Assembly: GCA_034231615.1 (NCBI GenBank)
Contig: CM067306.1
Span: 31,070,617-31,134,616, forward strand
Direction of reading: 5' to 3'
Length of the DNA stretch: 64,000 nucleotides
Source of the DNA: Meghimatium bilineatum
Lineage: Eukaryota > Mollusca > Gastropoda > Stylommatophora > Philomycidae
Shown: positions 54,705 through 64,000 of the stretch, in pieces
How the letters are laid out: the number at the start of each line of letters is the position of its first letter
Numbering within the stretch: position 1 is the first letter of the stretch
The notes under the pieces: generated by a model
Seen by the model: the letters and a program-made list of their open reading frames with translations, nothing else
The model's database searches: none
Told to the model about the DNA's origin: nothing
Made by a program: the position numbers and the translations under genes

Positions 54705-54995
54705 GTACTTACTGCGCAAAACTGAGATCCAACAGGTTAATCCAGGAATATGGTAATGAAGTTTTGCTAATCACTGAAGACATACATAATGACAAGCGCA
54801 AATCGACGTTTCGACCAAAAGGCCTTTATCACGAAAAAAATTACAACAAAATTGTTGTATGTTTTAATTTTGTTGTAATTTTTTGTCTTGATAAGACCTT
54901 TTGGTCGGAACGTCGACCAAAATTTGTGTCTGTTAGTATGTATGTCTTCAGTGATTAGCAAAACTTCATTATCATATTCATGGATTTACCTGTTA
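54705..54995. mobile_element. Penelope-type inverted terminal-repeat unit
   Basis: An imperfect palindrome: ATGAAGTTTTGCTAATCACT / AGTGATTAGCAAAACTTCAT arms and CGACGTTTCGACCAAAAGGC / CTTTTGGTCGGAACGTCGAC near the centre. Flanked by an imperfect ~27-bp duplication (GAAATAGTGTAGGTGAAAAT at 54,660 and GAAAATAGTGTACGTGAAAA at 54,996). Same sequence as the Penelope-like ends at 15.2 and 23.1 kb. Confidence 0.8.
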
Positions 54996-55030
54996 GAAAA
55001 TAGTGTACGTGAAAATATGTGAAAGATTTT

Positions 55031-55270
55031 CTTCTGCATTCGTTCTCAAACTCCAGCAAAGTAGCGGATATAGTCCAGAGAACATAGTGCGATGTATCAC
55101 ATCTTACAGCTTAGCTTCGATATCTGATTTTTTCCTCCTGAAACATCCGACGTATGTATGCGTCTATGTCACTATATGGGATGGGACAGTCAACAGTCGC
55201 CTCTAACGACATGCATGAAAGATAGTGTTGCAATTAGTTGCCTCCTTAACAGGTCCGGCAACACACAGGT
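55031..55270 (-). mobile_element. SINE family 1 copy
   Basis: TTCTGCATTCGTTCTCAAAC, AGTAGCGGATATAGTCCAGA, GGGATGGGACAGTCAACAG, GGTCCGGCAACACACAGG. Confidence 0.87.
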
Positions 55271-55765
55271 GGGTGACAATGTGCACATAAAAAAACTTGG
55301 CGACAGATAAAGTGCACATTTAAAAACTCTGGTATCAGATGAGGTGCAAATAAAGCTCTTGACAACAGATGAGGTGCACATAAAACTCTTGGTGACTGAT
55401 AAAGTTCACATACAAAACTTGGTGACATAAAATTTACATAAAACTCTAGGTGACATAATGTGTCCATACAACTGTGACAAATAAATGCGCACACTAAAAA
55501 CTTAGTGACAGATAAAGTTTACATTAAACTCTTGTTGACATAATGAGTCCATAAAACATTGTGACATGAATGTGAGCATTTAAACTTTGTGACAGATTAG
55601 TGTGCACATACAAAAACTTGGTGACATAATGAGTCCATAAAACTTTGTGATAGATTAGTGTGCACATAAAAAAACTTGGTAACATAATGGGCTCACAAAA
55701 AGTTGTGAGTTTTAATGTGCATATAAAACTTGCTGACAGATAAAATTTACATAAAATTCTTGATG
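55265..55765. repeat. Diverged minisatellite, ~35-40-bp unit
   Basis: GTGCACATAAAAAACTTGGT plus GACA(G)ATAA variants repeated about 13 times, starting at the reversed SINE end. Confidence 0.85.
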
Positions 55766-56189
55766 ACAAAATCAACATGGTGTTCGCCTCTGTCCCTGCA
55801 GTCTTTGTTACCATTTATTTATTCATTTAGTATTGTTATATTCGGTGCAGTCATTTACCCGCTGTATACCTTCTTGATAAAGACATTTTCACCGAGTCGT
55901 CGAACTGTTAAGTATTTCCATCGTGTTTTTCGCAAATATATTTGCGATTTCTCACGATTTTCAAGTACCGATACTGATTCACCGATTCGCAAAACGTTAT
56001 TGCCTTGTGTCTTCAATTTTTGACTGTCAGGTTTAGTTTTGATGCAATTCTACCTAATATCCATGGGTCACTGGAACTCCATGAGATGGAGTTTCCTGGC
56101 GTCGCTACCGTAAGAGTGGGTGTCATAAATTCTAAAATACATACAAAACCAACAGATACAATGGTCCGGTCACCTGGAAAGAATGCCGT

Positions 56190-56400
56190 GTGATTCATTA
56201 GTTTATAAAACATATGTGAAGAGAGGAGAAGCAGAAAGAAGAGCCAAGGGTAGACCCAGAGTACGCTGGATCGACAACATCAAAGACACTTTACACGAAC
56301 ACGAAATACATTATCTGAAGCTGCCAGAAAAGTGAGAACAAGAACATTGTATCTCCCTCGACACCCGTAAGGGGTAAAAGAGGAAGGAAAGAAGAAGGTA
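56190..56400 (+). mobile_element. RTE-like LINE C-terminal fragment
   Basis: RGEAERRAKGRPRVRWIDNI then KDTLHEHEIHYLKLPEK; ends AGGGGTAAAAGAGGAAGG. Confidence 0.75.
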
Positions 56401-56527
56401 GGTCTTCTGCTGGCGAAAGTCACGCCGAGATATTCATAAAAGACAAGAATAGAGCATGAAATAACTATTGGCCACAGATTAAAACTGGCATCTCACACAA
56501 ATAAACCCATCAAAATATGCGTTCTCC

Positions 56528-56646
56528 CAACGAAGACGGATGTGTCGGGCCATATGCGCAAAAACTGCGATGCAACGCGCTTCCATTCTTTCGACTACAT
56601 CCTGCTACATTGGACTACATTGAAAATGAACGCTGAAGAAGAAATA
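56528..56646 (+). mobile_element. SINE family 2 copy, shortened
   Basis: AACGAAGACGGATGTGTCGG, CCATATGCGCAAAAACTG, CTACATCCTGCTACATTGG, GAACGCTGAAGAAG; the central hairpin is altered. Confidence 0.85.
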
Positions 56647-56939
56647 TAGTTCATGATCAAAGCTAAACCCAATTACGGGATTTAATGAGTTGGGGAAAAG
56701 GGGCTGTTACCAAAATTGGTTAATACTGAGTTGGAAATACTGATTCAACTCTGAACTGTCATTATGTCAAGACTATCTTTGTTCGGTGTTGACAAAAACC
56801 GAATACAATGCAATCCCTCGTTAACTATACTGTCATGTGGACTCATCGGTTGTCTTTCAACAATGAAACTATGTGACTTTTCCTATGAATTTCATTCGCT
56901 GTCGACATAAAATATACACTGACTAATGAAAATGAACTA

Positions 56940-57208
56940 ATGAAGAACTACTAAGAGAAATAAAGATCAGGCAAATAAAATACTTTGGACACATTAAAAG
57001 ACATGACACCCTATTGAAGACCTTACTTGAGGGTAAAGTCAAAGGGAAGCGAGCAAGAGGTAGGCAGAGATACAAGTGGGAGAGTAACATTACACGATGG
57101 ACAGGTTACAGTCTAGCAGAGTTCACCACCAAGACAAGAGATGTTGGAGATACGTTGCAGCCAACCTTCGTTGCGGAGACGGCACTTGATGATGATGAAT
57201 GGAAATGA
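56940..57208 (+). mobile_element. LINE-B C-terminal fragment
   Basis: LLREIKIRQIKYFGHIKRHD, LEGKVKGKRARGRQRYKW, ITRWTGYSLAEFTTKTRD, ending TFVAETALDDDEWK. Close to 60,390-60,665. Confidence 0.88.
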
Positions 57209-57607
57209 CAGAAAAATTCATTAGTGTCACTTTTGAAGGATGACTTGCGAACGAGAAGGAGATACCAGATGAGTCGACATGACTGCATAATTTACTAGTG
57301 ACTCGAGAGAATTGTGTGGATTGTAAACACAATAATAACGGTCTCATCACTATTTATAGAATATCAGAAAGTCGAGGTTCGTGTTAGAAGTTCACCAAGT
57401 GAAAGGCCAACCAGCGGTCACCACGAGAGAACCAAACATTCTGGAAACTGGCTATGGCCAGCTTTTTTGAGAACAACTGTTAGAGGTAACCAGTTGTGCC
57501 ACAGGTAATCAACACAGCTGGTATTGGTTCATCCGGCATGAACTTATTGGACCGCGTTAAAGTCAACCAACCAAAAATTTGTAAAGCTATAACAGTTAAT
57601 AAAATTG

Positions 57608-57700
57608 TCTCCGAGGTCATGGTGACTGAATTACCAGAACCATGTGACATCCACTATTTTTGTATGGTTATATGCTCTCATATATAACCTAATTGGACAT
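57608..57700. repeat. Dispersed hairpin repeat, copy 4
   Basis: GAGGTCATGGTGACTGAATT, ACCAGAACCATGTGACATCC, then ATTTTTGTATGGTTATATGC and TCTCATATATAACC. Confidence 0.7.
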
Positions 57701-58489
57701 TTGTGGTTGAAGGGAACGTACATCACCACAAGAGATACTTCCCTGAGTTTTGTTTTTTCCAACGTTACAGAGGCATAGTGATTTACATATTGAGTAGTGA
57801 GTGAAGTGATGCCCGTGAAGTGAATAGATTAGAGGTGAGCGTTACAATGTGGTGAGATGGGACATTTTTATTTTTAACAAACACCTCAGGCATTCCATAT
57901 GGTGTACAAAAGGTAATAAAAGGTATGATGGCGAGTTATGTTTGAAAGAATTGAAATAGGGGCGAAAATAAAAACGTCGTGGTGAAACAAAATCATGGTA
58001 CATTTTCCATGACAGTCATGGCCGTGCAGTTACAATGTGCATACCAAGATGTGGTAAACAAAATGTTCCACGGCAGTACAATTTCAAACAAGGTGGGCAT
58101 AATACATAACAGATACATGGTAGAACCAACATTTTTCATAGCAGTACAAATTCAAAGAAAATATTGGTGTGATTTCGAAAAATGAGTTATCGCTTAAACA
58201 AATTTGAATGATTTACACTCCATTCAAGGTTGTTCCGACTCGCGAACTCCATATCTTCGATACAGACAAAAAAATGGTGTATCGACTACGCCAGTTAACG
58301 GCTAATTTCATAGCATAGAATTTCCTCGCAAAGAGACAACCATAAGGCAACAACAGGGAATGTCCATCCCTAGACAAAAAGTCTGTGACGGCGCGCGAAG
58401 CAAGTTCAGGGCATAAGAATGAATGTTCGCTGGCCATCGTGGAAAAGACTGGGACCTTACCACGCACACCCCAAAGCCAAGCAACGGAT
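57701..58489. other. Unassigned
   Basis: No IRS 5' exon or other gene was recognised. The open minus frame at 58,213-58,467 has no family match that I know. Confidence 0.4.
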
Positions 58490-60670
58490 CAACAACATCT
58501 AAAGATTAGGAAACAACATATTAGAATAGGAACATGGAATGTTAGAACACTACACCAGTCGGCGAAGCTAGAAAACTTAATATTGGAGTCAGAAGCATTA
58601 AATGTAGATATTCTAGGAATAGCAGAGACAAGATGGAAAGATGCTGGGTAAAAAAAATTTTTTAATTTTATACATTCAGGAAAAGATTACCATGAACTAG
58701 GAGTAGGAATATTGATCAAGAAAGAAATAGAAAAATACATCAGCGTGTACTGGACAGATAACGACAGAATGATGACGCTAAAGATCAAAGCAAACACCGT
58801 TTGATCTAGCCATTATACAAACATACGCACCAACTACGGATTACACTGAAAAAATAGAACATTACTACGAAGACCTGCAACAACTACTCAAACCAGTAAA
58901 AATCAACAGATAATTTAATAGTCATGGGAGACATGAATGCAAAAATAGGGAAAGGAAGACATAAGAACATTGTAGGGCATTAGACTAGGGACAAGAAATG
59001 ACTGAGGAGAAAGACTTCTACAGTTCTGTGAGGAGTACAACATGACCATATGTAATACATTCTTTGAACATGAAAATAGAAGATTATATACATGGAAAAG
59101 CCCTGGAGACAGAAAGAGGAACCAAATAGATTATATTATGATCAATAACAGATTGAGAAATAGTGTAAAGAGCACTAAAACATATCCAGGAGCAGATATC
59201 AACTCTGACCGTAATCCAGTGCTGTGCAAAATACATGTCAAACTTAAAAAGAAAGTAAATAGAGGAGTCCATGAACCACAGATAGACGCATCAGCACTAA
59301 AACAACCAGATATACAACAAAAATACCTTGTAGATGTAAAGAATAGATATGAACATCTAATGATAGAGTGCATGGAACAATACAGAAGGGAAAATCCAGA
59401 AGAGAAAATAGACAATAAATGGGACAGCCTAAGGAAAAGTATTCAAACGCCAAATACAAATTTACCAATAAGAAAATCCAAGAACAAACAATCATGGATG
59501 ACAGATGAAATATTAGAGAATATGCCAGAAAGAAAGAAAGCTAAAAAATACCTCAAAATACTCAATTATAGACAAGGAGATGTGCAGATCAGTGACAAAC
59601 AATGGCTAGAAAAAAATGCAGTGAAATAGATGGAAATGATACATGCAAGAATTAAAAACATGATAGACACGAAGGTCGGTGAAGAACAATTCGGATTTAG
59701 GAAAAACAAAGGAACCAGAGAAGCTATACTTAATATCAGACTAGTAATAGATAAATATATAGAAGTCCAAAAAAGTATCTACATGTGCTTCATAGACTAC
59801 AGCATGCATGCCTTTCACAGAGTCCAACATGAACAATTAAACAAATGTCTTCAAGAAATAAGCATAGATGGAAAAGACATCAGGCTGATTAGAAATATAT
59901 ATTGGGAACAAACTGCATCAATAAGGTGTGAAAACAGCTACTCTCCATACACAGAAATAAGAAGAGGGGTAAGACAAGGATGCATTTTATCACCAAGCCT
60001 ATTTAATATCTACACCGACAATATCTTTAAAAATATAGAAGAAATGCCAGGACTCAAGATCAATGGGAAAATAATTTTAAAAACCTGAGATATGCAGATG
60101 ACACTGTTCTTTTATCAGAAAGTGAACATGAACTACAAATACTAATAGATCAAGTCAATAAATCACGTAATGAATATGGACTGGAAATAAATATCCAAAA
60201 AACAAAAACCATGATAACCAGCAAGGACACGGAAGAATAAGAGCTAAACATAAACATACAGGGAGAGAAACTACAAATAAAACATCAATATCTTGGACAC
60301 ATAATCACTAATGACGGCAGATGCGAAACAGCAGTTAAAAGAAGAATAGAAATTGCCAAAGGTACTTAAATGTTCTTAAAACACTTAATATGAAGAAAGA
60401 ATTATTAAGAGAAATAAAGATCAGGCAAATAAAATATGTTGGACACATTAAAAGATATGACACCTCTTTGAGGACCTTACTTATTGAAGGTAAAGTCAAA
60501 GTGAAGCGAGGTAGAGGTAGGCAGAGAAACAAGTGGGAGAGTAACATCACAAGATGGACAGGTTACAGTCTAGCAGAGTGCACCACCAAAACAAGAGACG
60601 AGATGTTGAAGGTCTGCTGCAGCCAACCTTCGTTGCGGAGACGGCACGTGATGATAATGGATGGCATGAA
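58490..60670 (+). mobile_element. LINE-B, RTE-like, internally deleted
   Basis: Endonuclease: IRIGTWNVRTLHQSAKLENL, LGIAETRWKDAG, VMGDMNAKIG, TICNTFFEHENRRLYTWKSP, RNQIDYIMIN. After about 59,630 the RT begins at EEQFGFRKNKGTREAILNIR, MCFIDYSMHAFHRVQ, RRGVRQGCILSPSLFNIY, then in another frame LRYADDTVLLSESEHELQ, QYLGHIITNDGRCETAVKRR and the RQIKYVGHIKRYD..GRGRQRNKWE tail. GTWNVRTL, YADDTVLL and the basic GRQR tail are RTE-clade traits. The RT fingers between about 59,590 and 59,640 are missing; several stops. Confidence 0.9.
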
Positions 60671-61155
60671 GTTACGTCCTATGAGTGGTACTCTCCGCAG
60701 GCATCGTGTCGCTTCGCTGAGAGGGACCGGGTACATGTTGAATAACCTGAGTACAATGGTGTCGTTCGCCTACGCCTTTTGAACCAATTTTGATGAATAC
60801 TACTCTTGATGTTTCCATTTCTGGATTAAATGCACGCGGCTAAGGTGAAGGAACTAGAATGGCCTTCAACTACACCACGCTAGGCCATCAATCAGGTTGT
60901 TGTTTGACTTCCTATGGAATTCCGGTCAACGACCGGCAGTACGATTGTGTTTACTTCCGTGTCGCTGCAACACCATTCTGTCGCAGAGTGTGCTCGGACA
61001 TAAACGTGGATGGAACACGAAAGACCACATGTGCACAATGTGTATCCATTTAGACCACTTTTTTTCAAACGTAGGGCCAACAAAAATAGTGGACTATTTA
61101 AATATTCTGAGAATCAATTTCTGTTTAAACCAGAATACTACGTTACAACTAATGT
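60671..61155. other. Unassigned
   Basis: Sequence following the LINE-B end; no repeat or exon recognised. Confidence 0.4.
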
Positions 61156-61313
61156 ATCTTCTCAAGCGTTCATTCTCAAGTTCCCGCTGAATCTTTCTTG
61201 TAATATGACAATGGTCCTACTAGATTTCCCGCAGGATGCAGTCCAAAGAATTTAAATGAGTTAAGACGCTGTTTTATTTTCGCTAGTGCCTGACACATCC
61301 GTCTTCGGCGCAA
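61156..61313 (-). mobile_element. SINE family 2 copy
   Basis: AGCGTTCATTCTCAAGTTCC, GACAATGGTCCTACTAGATT, GCAGGATGCAGTCCAAAGAA, GACACATCCGTCTTCGGCG. Confidence 0.9.
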
Positions 61314-61544
61314 ACTACTTAAAATTACGTTCTATTTTCTCAATCGCGAGATATGGTTGTGAGGCCATGCACTATGACATCTACAATGTAAAATAGTATA
61401 TGAAAGGATATGTATCTTCTCGTTCAAAGTTCAACATATCTACACAGCAAGTCCTGTTTTCTTGATATATTCTATATTTGAAATATGCTCTAATATTTTA
61501 TATTATACGTGTCTCTATGGACTAGTGCAGCTGGTTTAGTGTAT

Positions 61545-61822
61545 CTTGTCTCGCCCGAGAGTTACCGGGGGCCTCATAGTGGAGCACAGAATAGCAACAC
61601 TGTTTAACCTTCTATACATGAAGTTAGATGCGATTGAGGAGGTTTTAGGGCGGAGTTGATTGTCCCATCATTAAGGTCTGTGTGAAAACTTCATGCTGAA
61701 GTCGGAAGTGTCATGCAGAAAGGTGAGGATATCGCAGCTAAGCAGTAGACAACGAATTCGGTAATCCGGACTACATCCTGCTAAAATGCGGGTGTTTGAG
61801 AACGAATGCAGAAGAACAAGTG
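61545..61822 (+). mobile_element. SINE family 1 copy
   Basis: AGAATAGCAACACTGTTTAA, GGAGGTTTTAGGGCGGAGTT, GCTGAAGTCGGAAGTGTCAT, GACTACATCCTGCTAAAATG, GAACGAATGCAGAAG. Confidence 0.88.
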
Positions 61823-62464
61823 TACCTCGGTCTTGCAGAATATGATCCGCAATCTGTTCTGCCTGCCCACATGAGCAGAGGTGATGTAACCTGTCTATAT
61901 AAGTTGATATTGAGTCTGTCCTGAAAGATGATAACTTGGCTGTTTAGTCTATCTTGCTCTCGTGCGAAAGATGATAACGTGGCTGTTTAGTCTGTCCTGG
62001 TGCGAAAGATCACGTGTAAGTGCAGACATGTTAACTTTGCGGGTTGCATGGTACAATGATTGATGGCGTGCCTCTTGGCCTGAAATCTCTGCCTTCAGCA
62101 CATGTGCTTGCTTGGTCAAAATTGTGGGCCTACCCGTTGTAAGGAATGGTCTGAACAGCCTTAGTTTCCAGCTTATATTGGCTGCATTAAACCCCTACTT
62201 TACGTCTAGGAGCTGACCTTGATGGAGGATGCTACAGATGTTACGATGAAGTTAATAATACGCACAAACTGAGTCCCTCGAAAATTATACAGTAATGTGG
62301 GGGGTCATCCTTCAAAAGAACAGATATAGACATGTTTCAAGTGAAAGAAAGATTTTTTAAATCGTTCATGTGATGCTATAAGATTTTTAATGTGATGTTC
62401 ATTGGTTATCGACACAAAGTGTGAAAATCACGGGAAAAGTCAAAAGCAATAATATACCTACATA
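61823..62464. other. Unassigned; local AAGATGATAAC(T/G)TGGCTGTTTAGT duplication
   Basis: At 61,926-62,000 GATGATAAC.TGGCTGTTTAG plus TCT.TC occurs twice, a small tandem duplication. 62,324-62,350 has a LINE-A-like AGATATAGACATGTTTCAAG end. Confidence 0.45.
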
Positions 62465-62700
62465 CTGCTGATAAACTGGAACATGGTAATGAAGTTTTGC
62501 CGTGCAAATCAATGATAGCACGAATAATAACACATACAAATTGACGCTTCGACCAAAAGACCTTTATCAAAAACATATTCATAACATGGTTCTTTTTTGT
62601 TGTATTATGTTGTGAATCTGTTCTTGATAAAGGACTTTTGGTCGAACCGTCGACATTGTGTATGTTATTTGTGTTACCAGTGAATAGCGAAAAGTCGAAA
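62465..62700. mobile_element. Penelope-type inverted terminal-repeat unit
   Basis: Inverse arms: TTGACGCTTCGACCAAAAGA and TTTTGGTCGAACCGTCGACA around 62,580-62,620, with ATGAAGTTTTGC at the left. Another half-unit with TTGACGTTTCGATTGTAATC follows at 62,755-62,815. Confidence 0.75.
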
Positions 62701-62815
62701 TTGTCAATTTCGAAGGATGAATGCGATGGTACACATGACTGTATTGCTGAAAAAAGGACTGGAGAAAAACAACATACAAAATTGACGTTTCGATTGTAAT
62801 CCCTTCCTGAAGACA

Positions 62816-63295
62816 GCAATAACCATACACGTGGACAAAGATTGGAAAGAGTGATATCTATAGAATAGCTTATAAATTGCCAGATAAGAGTTGCAACAGT
62901 TAAGCAAATTTATTTTTAGTCTAAATTAAACATGACCAGTAGTAGCAGGTGATGCTTAGTGCTATTGTGGGGGAGGCAGGACGGGAGGAGCACGTACGTA
63001 GTTTTACTACCAGCTGCGACACGGATTCAATAATCTAGTGACTTTTTTTTTTAAATTAATTCAGGACATGCTCCCAATGCGTGGGGAACTAAAGAGATCA
63101 TGGCTACAGGTCAGGACCTCTGCGCAGTATTTGTTAGTTGGTAACCAAAACCTGTATTGGGATAGGCTCAATCACCTGGGGAAAAAAAAAACAAAGAAAG
63201 AATGAGGGAGCAAACTCTTGATGTGCATTTATGCATAGTTTGCCCTTGTACATGGTACATTATTTCTTTGTATACTGTAGTTTCTCGAAATTTCT
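62816..63295. other. Unassigned
   Basis: Nothing recognised except short homopolymers. Confidence 0.4.
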
Positions 63296-63340
63296 TCTTA
63301 GGCGTCCGTTGTCAAACTCATGCATTACTATCAGAATGTA
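63296..63340 (-). mobile_element. SINE family 1, 3' tail portion (split)
   Basis: TTCTTAGGCGTCCGTTGTCA, AACTCATGCATTACTATCAG: reversed SINE tail, separated from its body (63,702-63,918) by a LINE insertion. Confidence 0.85.
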
Positions 63341-63690
63341 AAAGCCACAAACACCAACACAAGATGATTATCACATTATGAACAGATCAGAGCAAGTTAT
63401 AATTCTGCGCCTCAGAACAGGACACAACCGACTCCGCAGTCACATGTATACAAAGTTCAAGATTGGCAACACAGCCATGTGTACATGTGGACAGGCAGCA
63501 CAGAGTGCCAAACATATACTTCAAGAGTGTTTTGAGCATGAAACGTTGAGGCAGACATATTGGCCAGAGGAAACAACACTGGAATCAAAGCTATATGGGA
63601 CACTGTATGAACTACAAAAGACAGTGAGTTTTATTCAGGAGACAGATTTACAGATATAGACATGTTTCAAGTGAACGAAAGAAGAAGAAA
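63341..63690 (+). mobile_element. LINE-A, 5'-truncated 350-bp insertion
   Basis: Perfect 11-bp duplications ATCAGAATGTA at 63,330-63,340 and 63,691-63,701. Starts AAAGCCACAAACACC, encodes LRTGHNRLRSHMYTKFKIGN, CTCGQAAQSAKHILQECFEH and ends GAACGAAAGAAGAAGAAA. Fixes the true 3' terminus of LINE-A. Confidence 0.97.
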
Positions 63691-63701
63691 ATCAGAATGT
63701 A

Positions 63702-63918
63702 GTCCGGAGAATGGAATTTCTTGTGTCATTGTTTACATCTTTGCTGCGATATCTGCTCCTTTCGAGATGACACGTCCTAATTCAGCTTGGCTTCTGAATC
63801 ACTTTGTCCATGTATGAGGTGTGACATCCAACTCCTCCCCATAATCTCCTTACTCACCTCTTACGACATTCATGGAAGGTAAATAGTGTTGTTATTATTT
63901 TCTCCCTTTTCGGGCCCC
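63702..63918 (-). mobile_element. SINE family 1, body portion (split)
   Basis: GTCCGGAGAATGGAATTTCT, CTGCGATATCTGCTCCTTTC, CATCCAACTCCTCCCCATAA, CTCCCTTTTCGGGCCCC. Confidence 0.88.
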
Positions 63919-64000
63919 AACACCAGAAGAGCAAATCTACCACTAAAACAAATGGAGTAGAGAAATGCCACTGAGTAAACAGTGAGAAATCGATAAAATA

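Noticed and set aside
54803..54915. Calling the Penelope-end motif a functional hammerhead ribozyme RNA gene
   Set aside because: Two core positions differ from the canonical sequence and stems I and III were not established, so it is kept as a finding only.
54589..64000. IRS first coding exon (start codon to first PH strands)
   Set aside because: I looked for a GYLxKxK-like codon run ending at a donor in phase 0 on the minus strand and found none that I could support.

Overview
This is a eukaryotic (metazoan) intronic and intergenic landscape, AT-rich and dominated by retroposon debris and minisatellites. One host gene is recognisable. Spliced exons, GT-AG introns, an insulin receptor substrate with PH and PTB domains, Penelope-like and several non-LTR elements, and very abundant short retroposons point to a lophotrochozoan invertebrate. 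A mollusc, perhaps a gastropod, is my best guess; that is an inference from repeat style, not a proven identity.

Host gene: an insulin receptor substrate (IRS/Chico type) lies on the minus strand from 54,588 down to the stop codon at 7,859. I could join eight coding exons: the PH domain (54,276-54,588), two PTB exons (24,697-24,836 and 23,423-23,565), four short linker exons (18,956-19,057; 17,532-17,575; 14,952-15,092; 12,961-13,194) and a 2.85-kb terminal exon (7,859-10,710) carrying the tyrosine motifs. All seven junctions keep frame, and the summed length is 3,969 nt, exactly 1,323 codons with the stop. The exon with the start codon and first PH strands was not found and probably lies beyond the right edge. 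The PH and PTB exons are separated by a 29.4-kb intron filled with transposons.

Layout: 1-960, 3' half of a non-LTR retrotransposon (minus). 1,585-7,858, a run of unrelated minisatellites downstream of the IRS stop. 7,859-19,057, the 3' exons of IRS with a perfect foldback element and a 123-bp direct duplication around one exon. 19.4-23.2 kb, SINEs, a LINE and Penelope-like remnants. 23.4-24.8 kb, PTB exons. 24.9-54.0 kb, the giant intron: about 14 SINE copies, one complete LINE with target-site duplications (28,893-34,210) that itself received a 1.2-kb composite retroposon, zinc-finger-tailed LINE ends, hAT and pogo-like MITEs and minisatellites. 54.3-54.6 kb, PH exon. 54.7-64 kb, upstream intron or flank with a Penelope-type inverted terminal unit, an RTE-like LINE (58.5-60.7 kb) and further SINEs.

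The main pattern beyond the gene is a sequence module of about 100-160 bp that forms the tail of at least three retroposon families (a 258-278 bp SINE, a 160-bp SINE and the 1.2-kb composite) and has a partial match in the 5' leader of the complete LINE. Many copies have clear target-site duplications, so element boundaries below are often exact.
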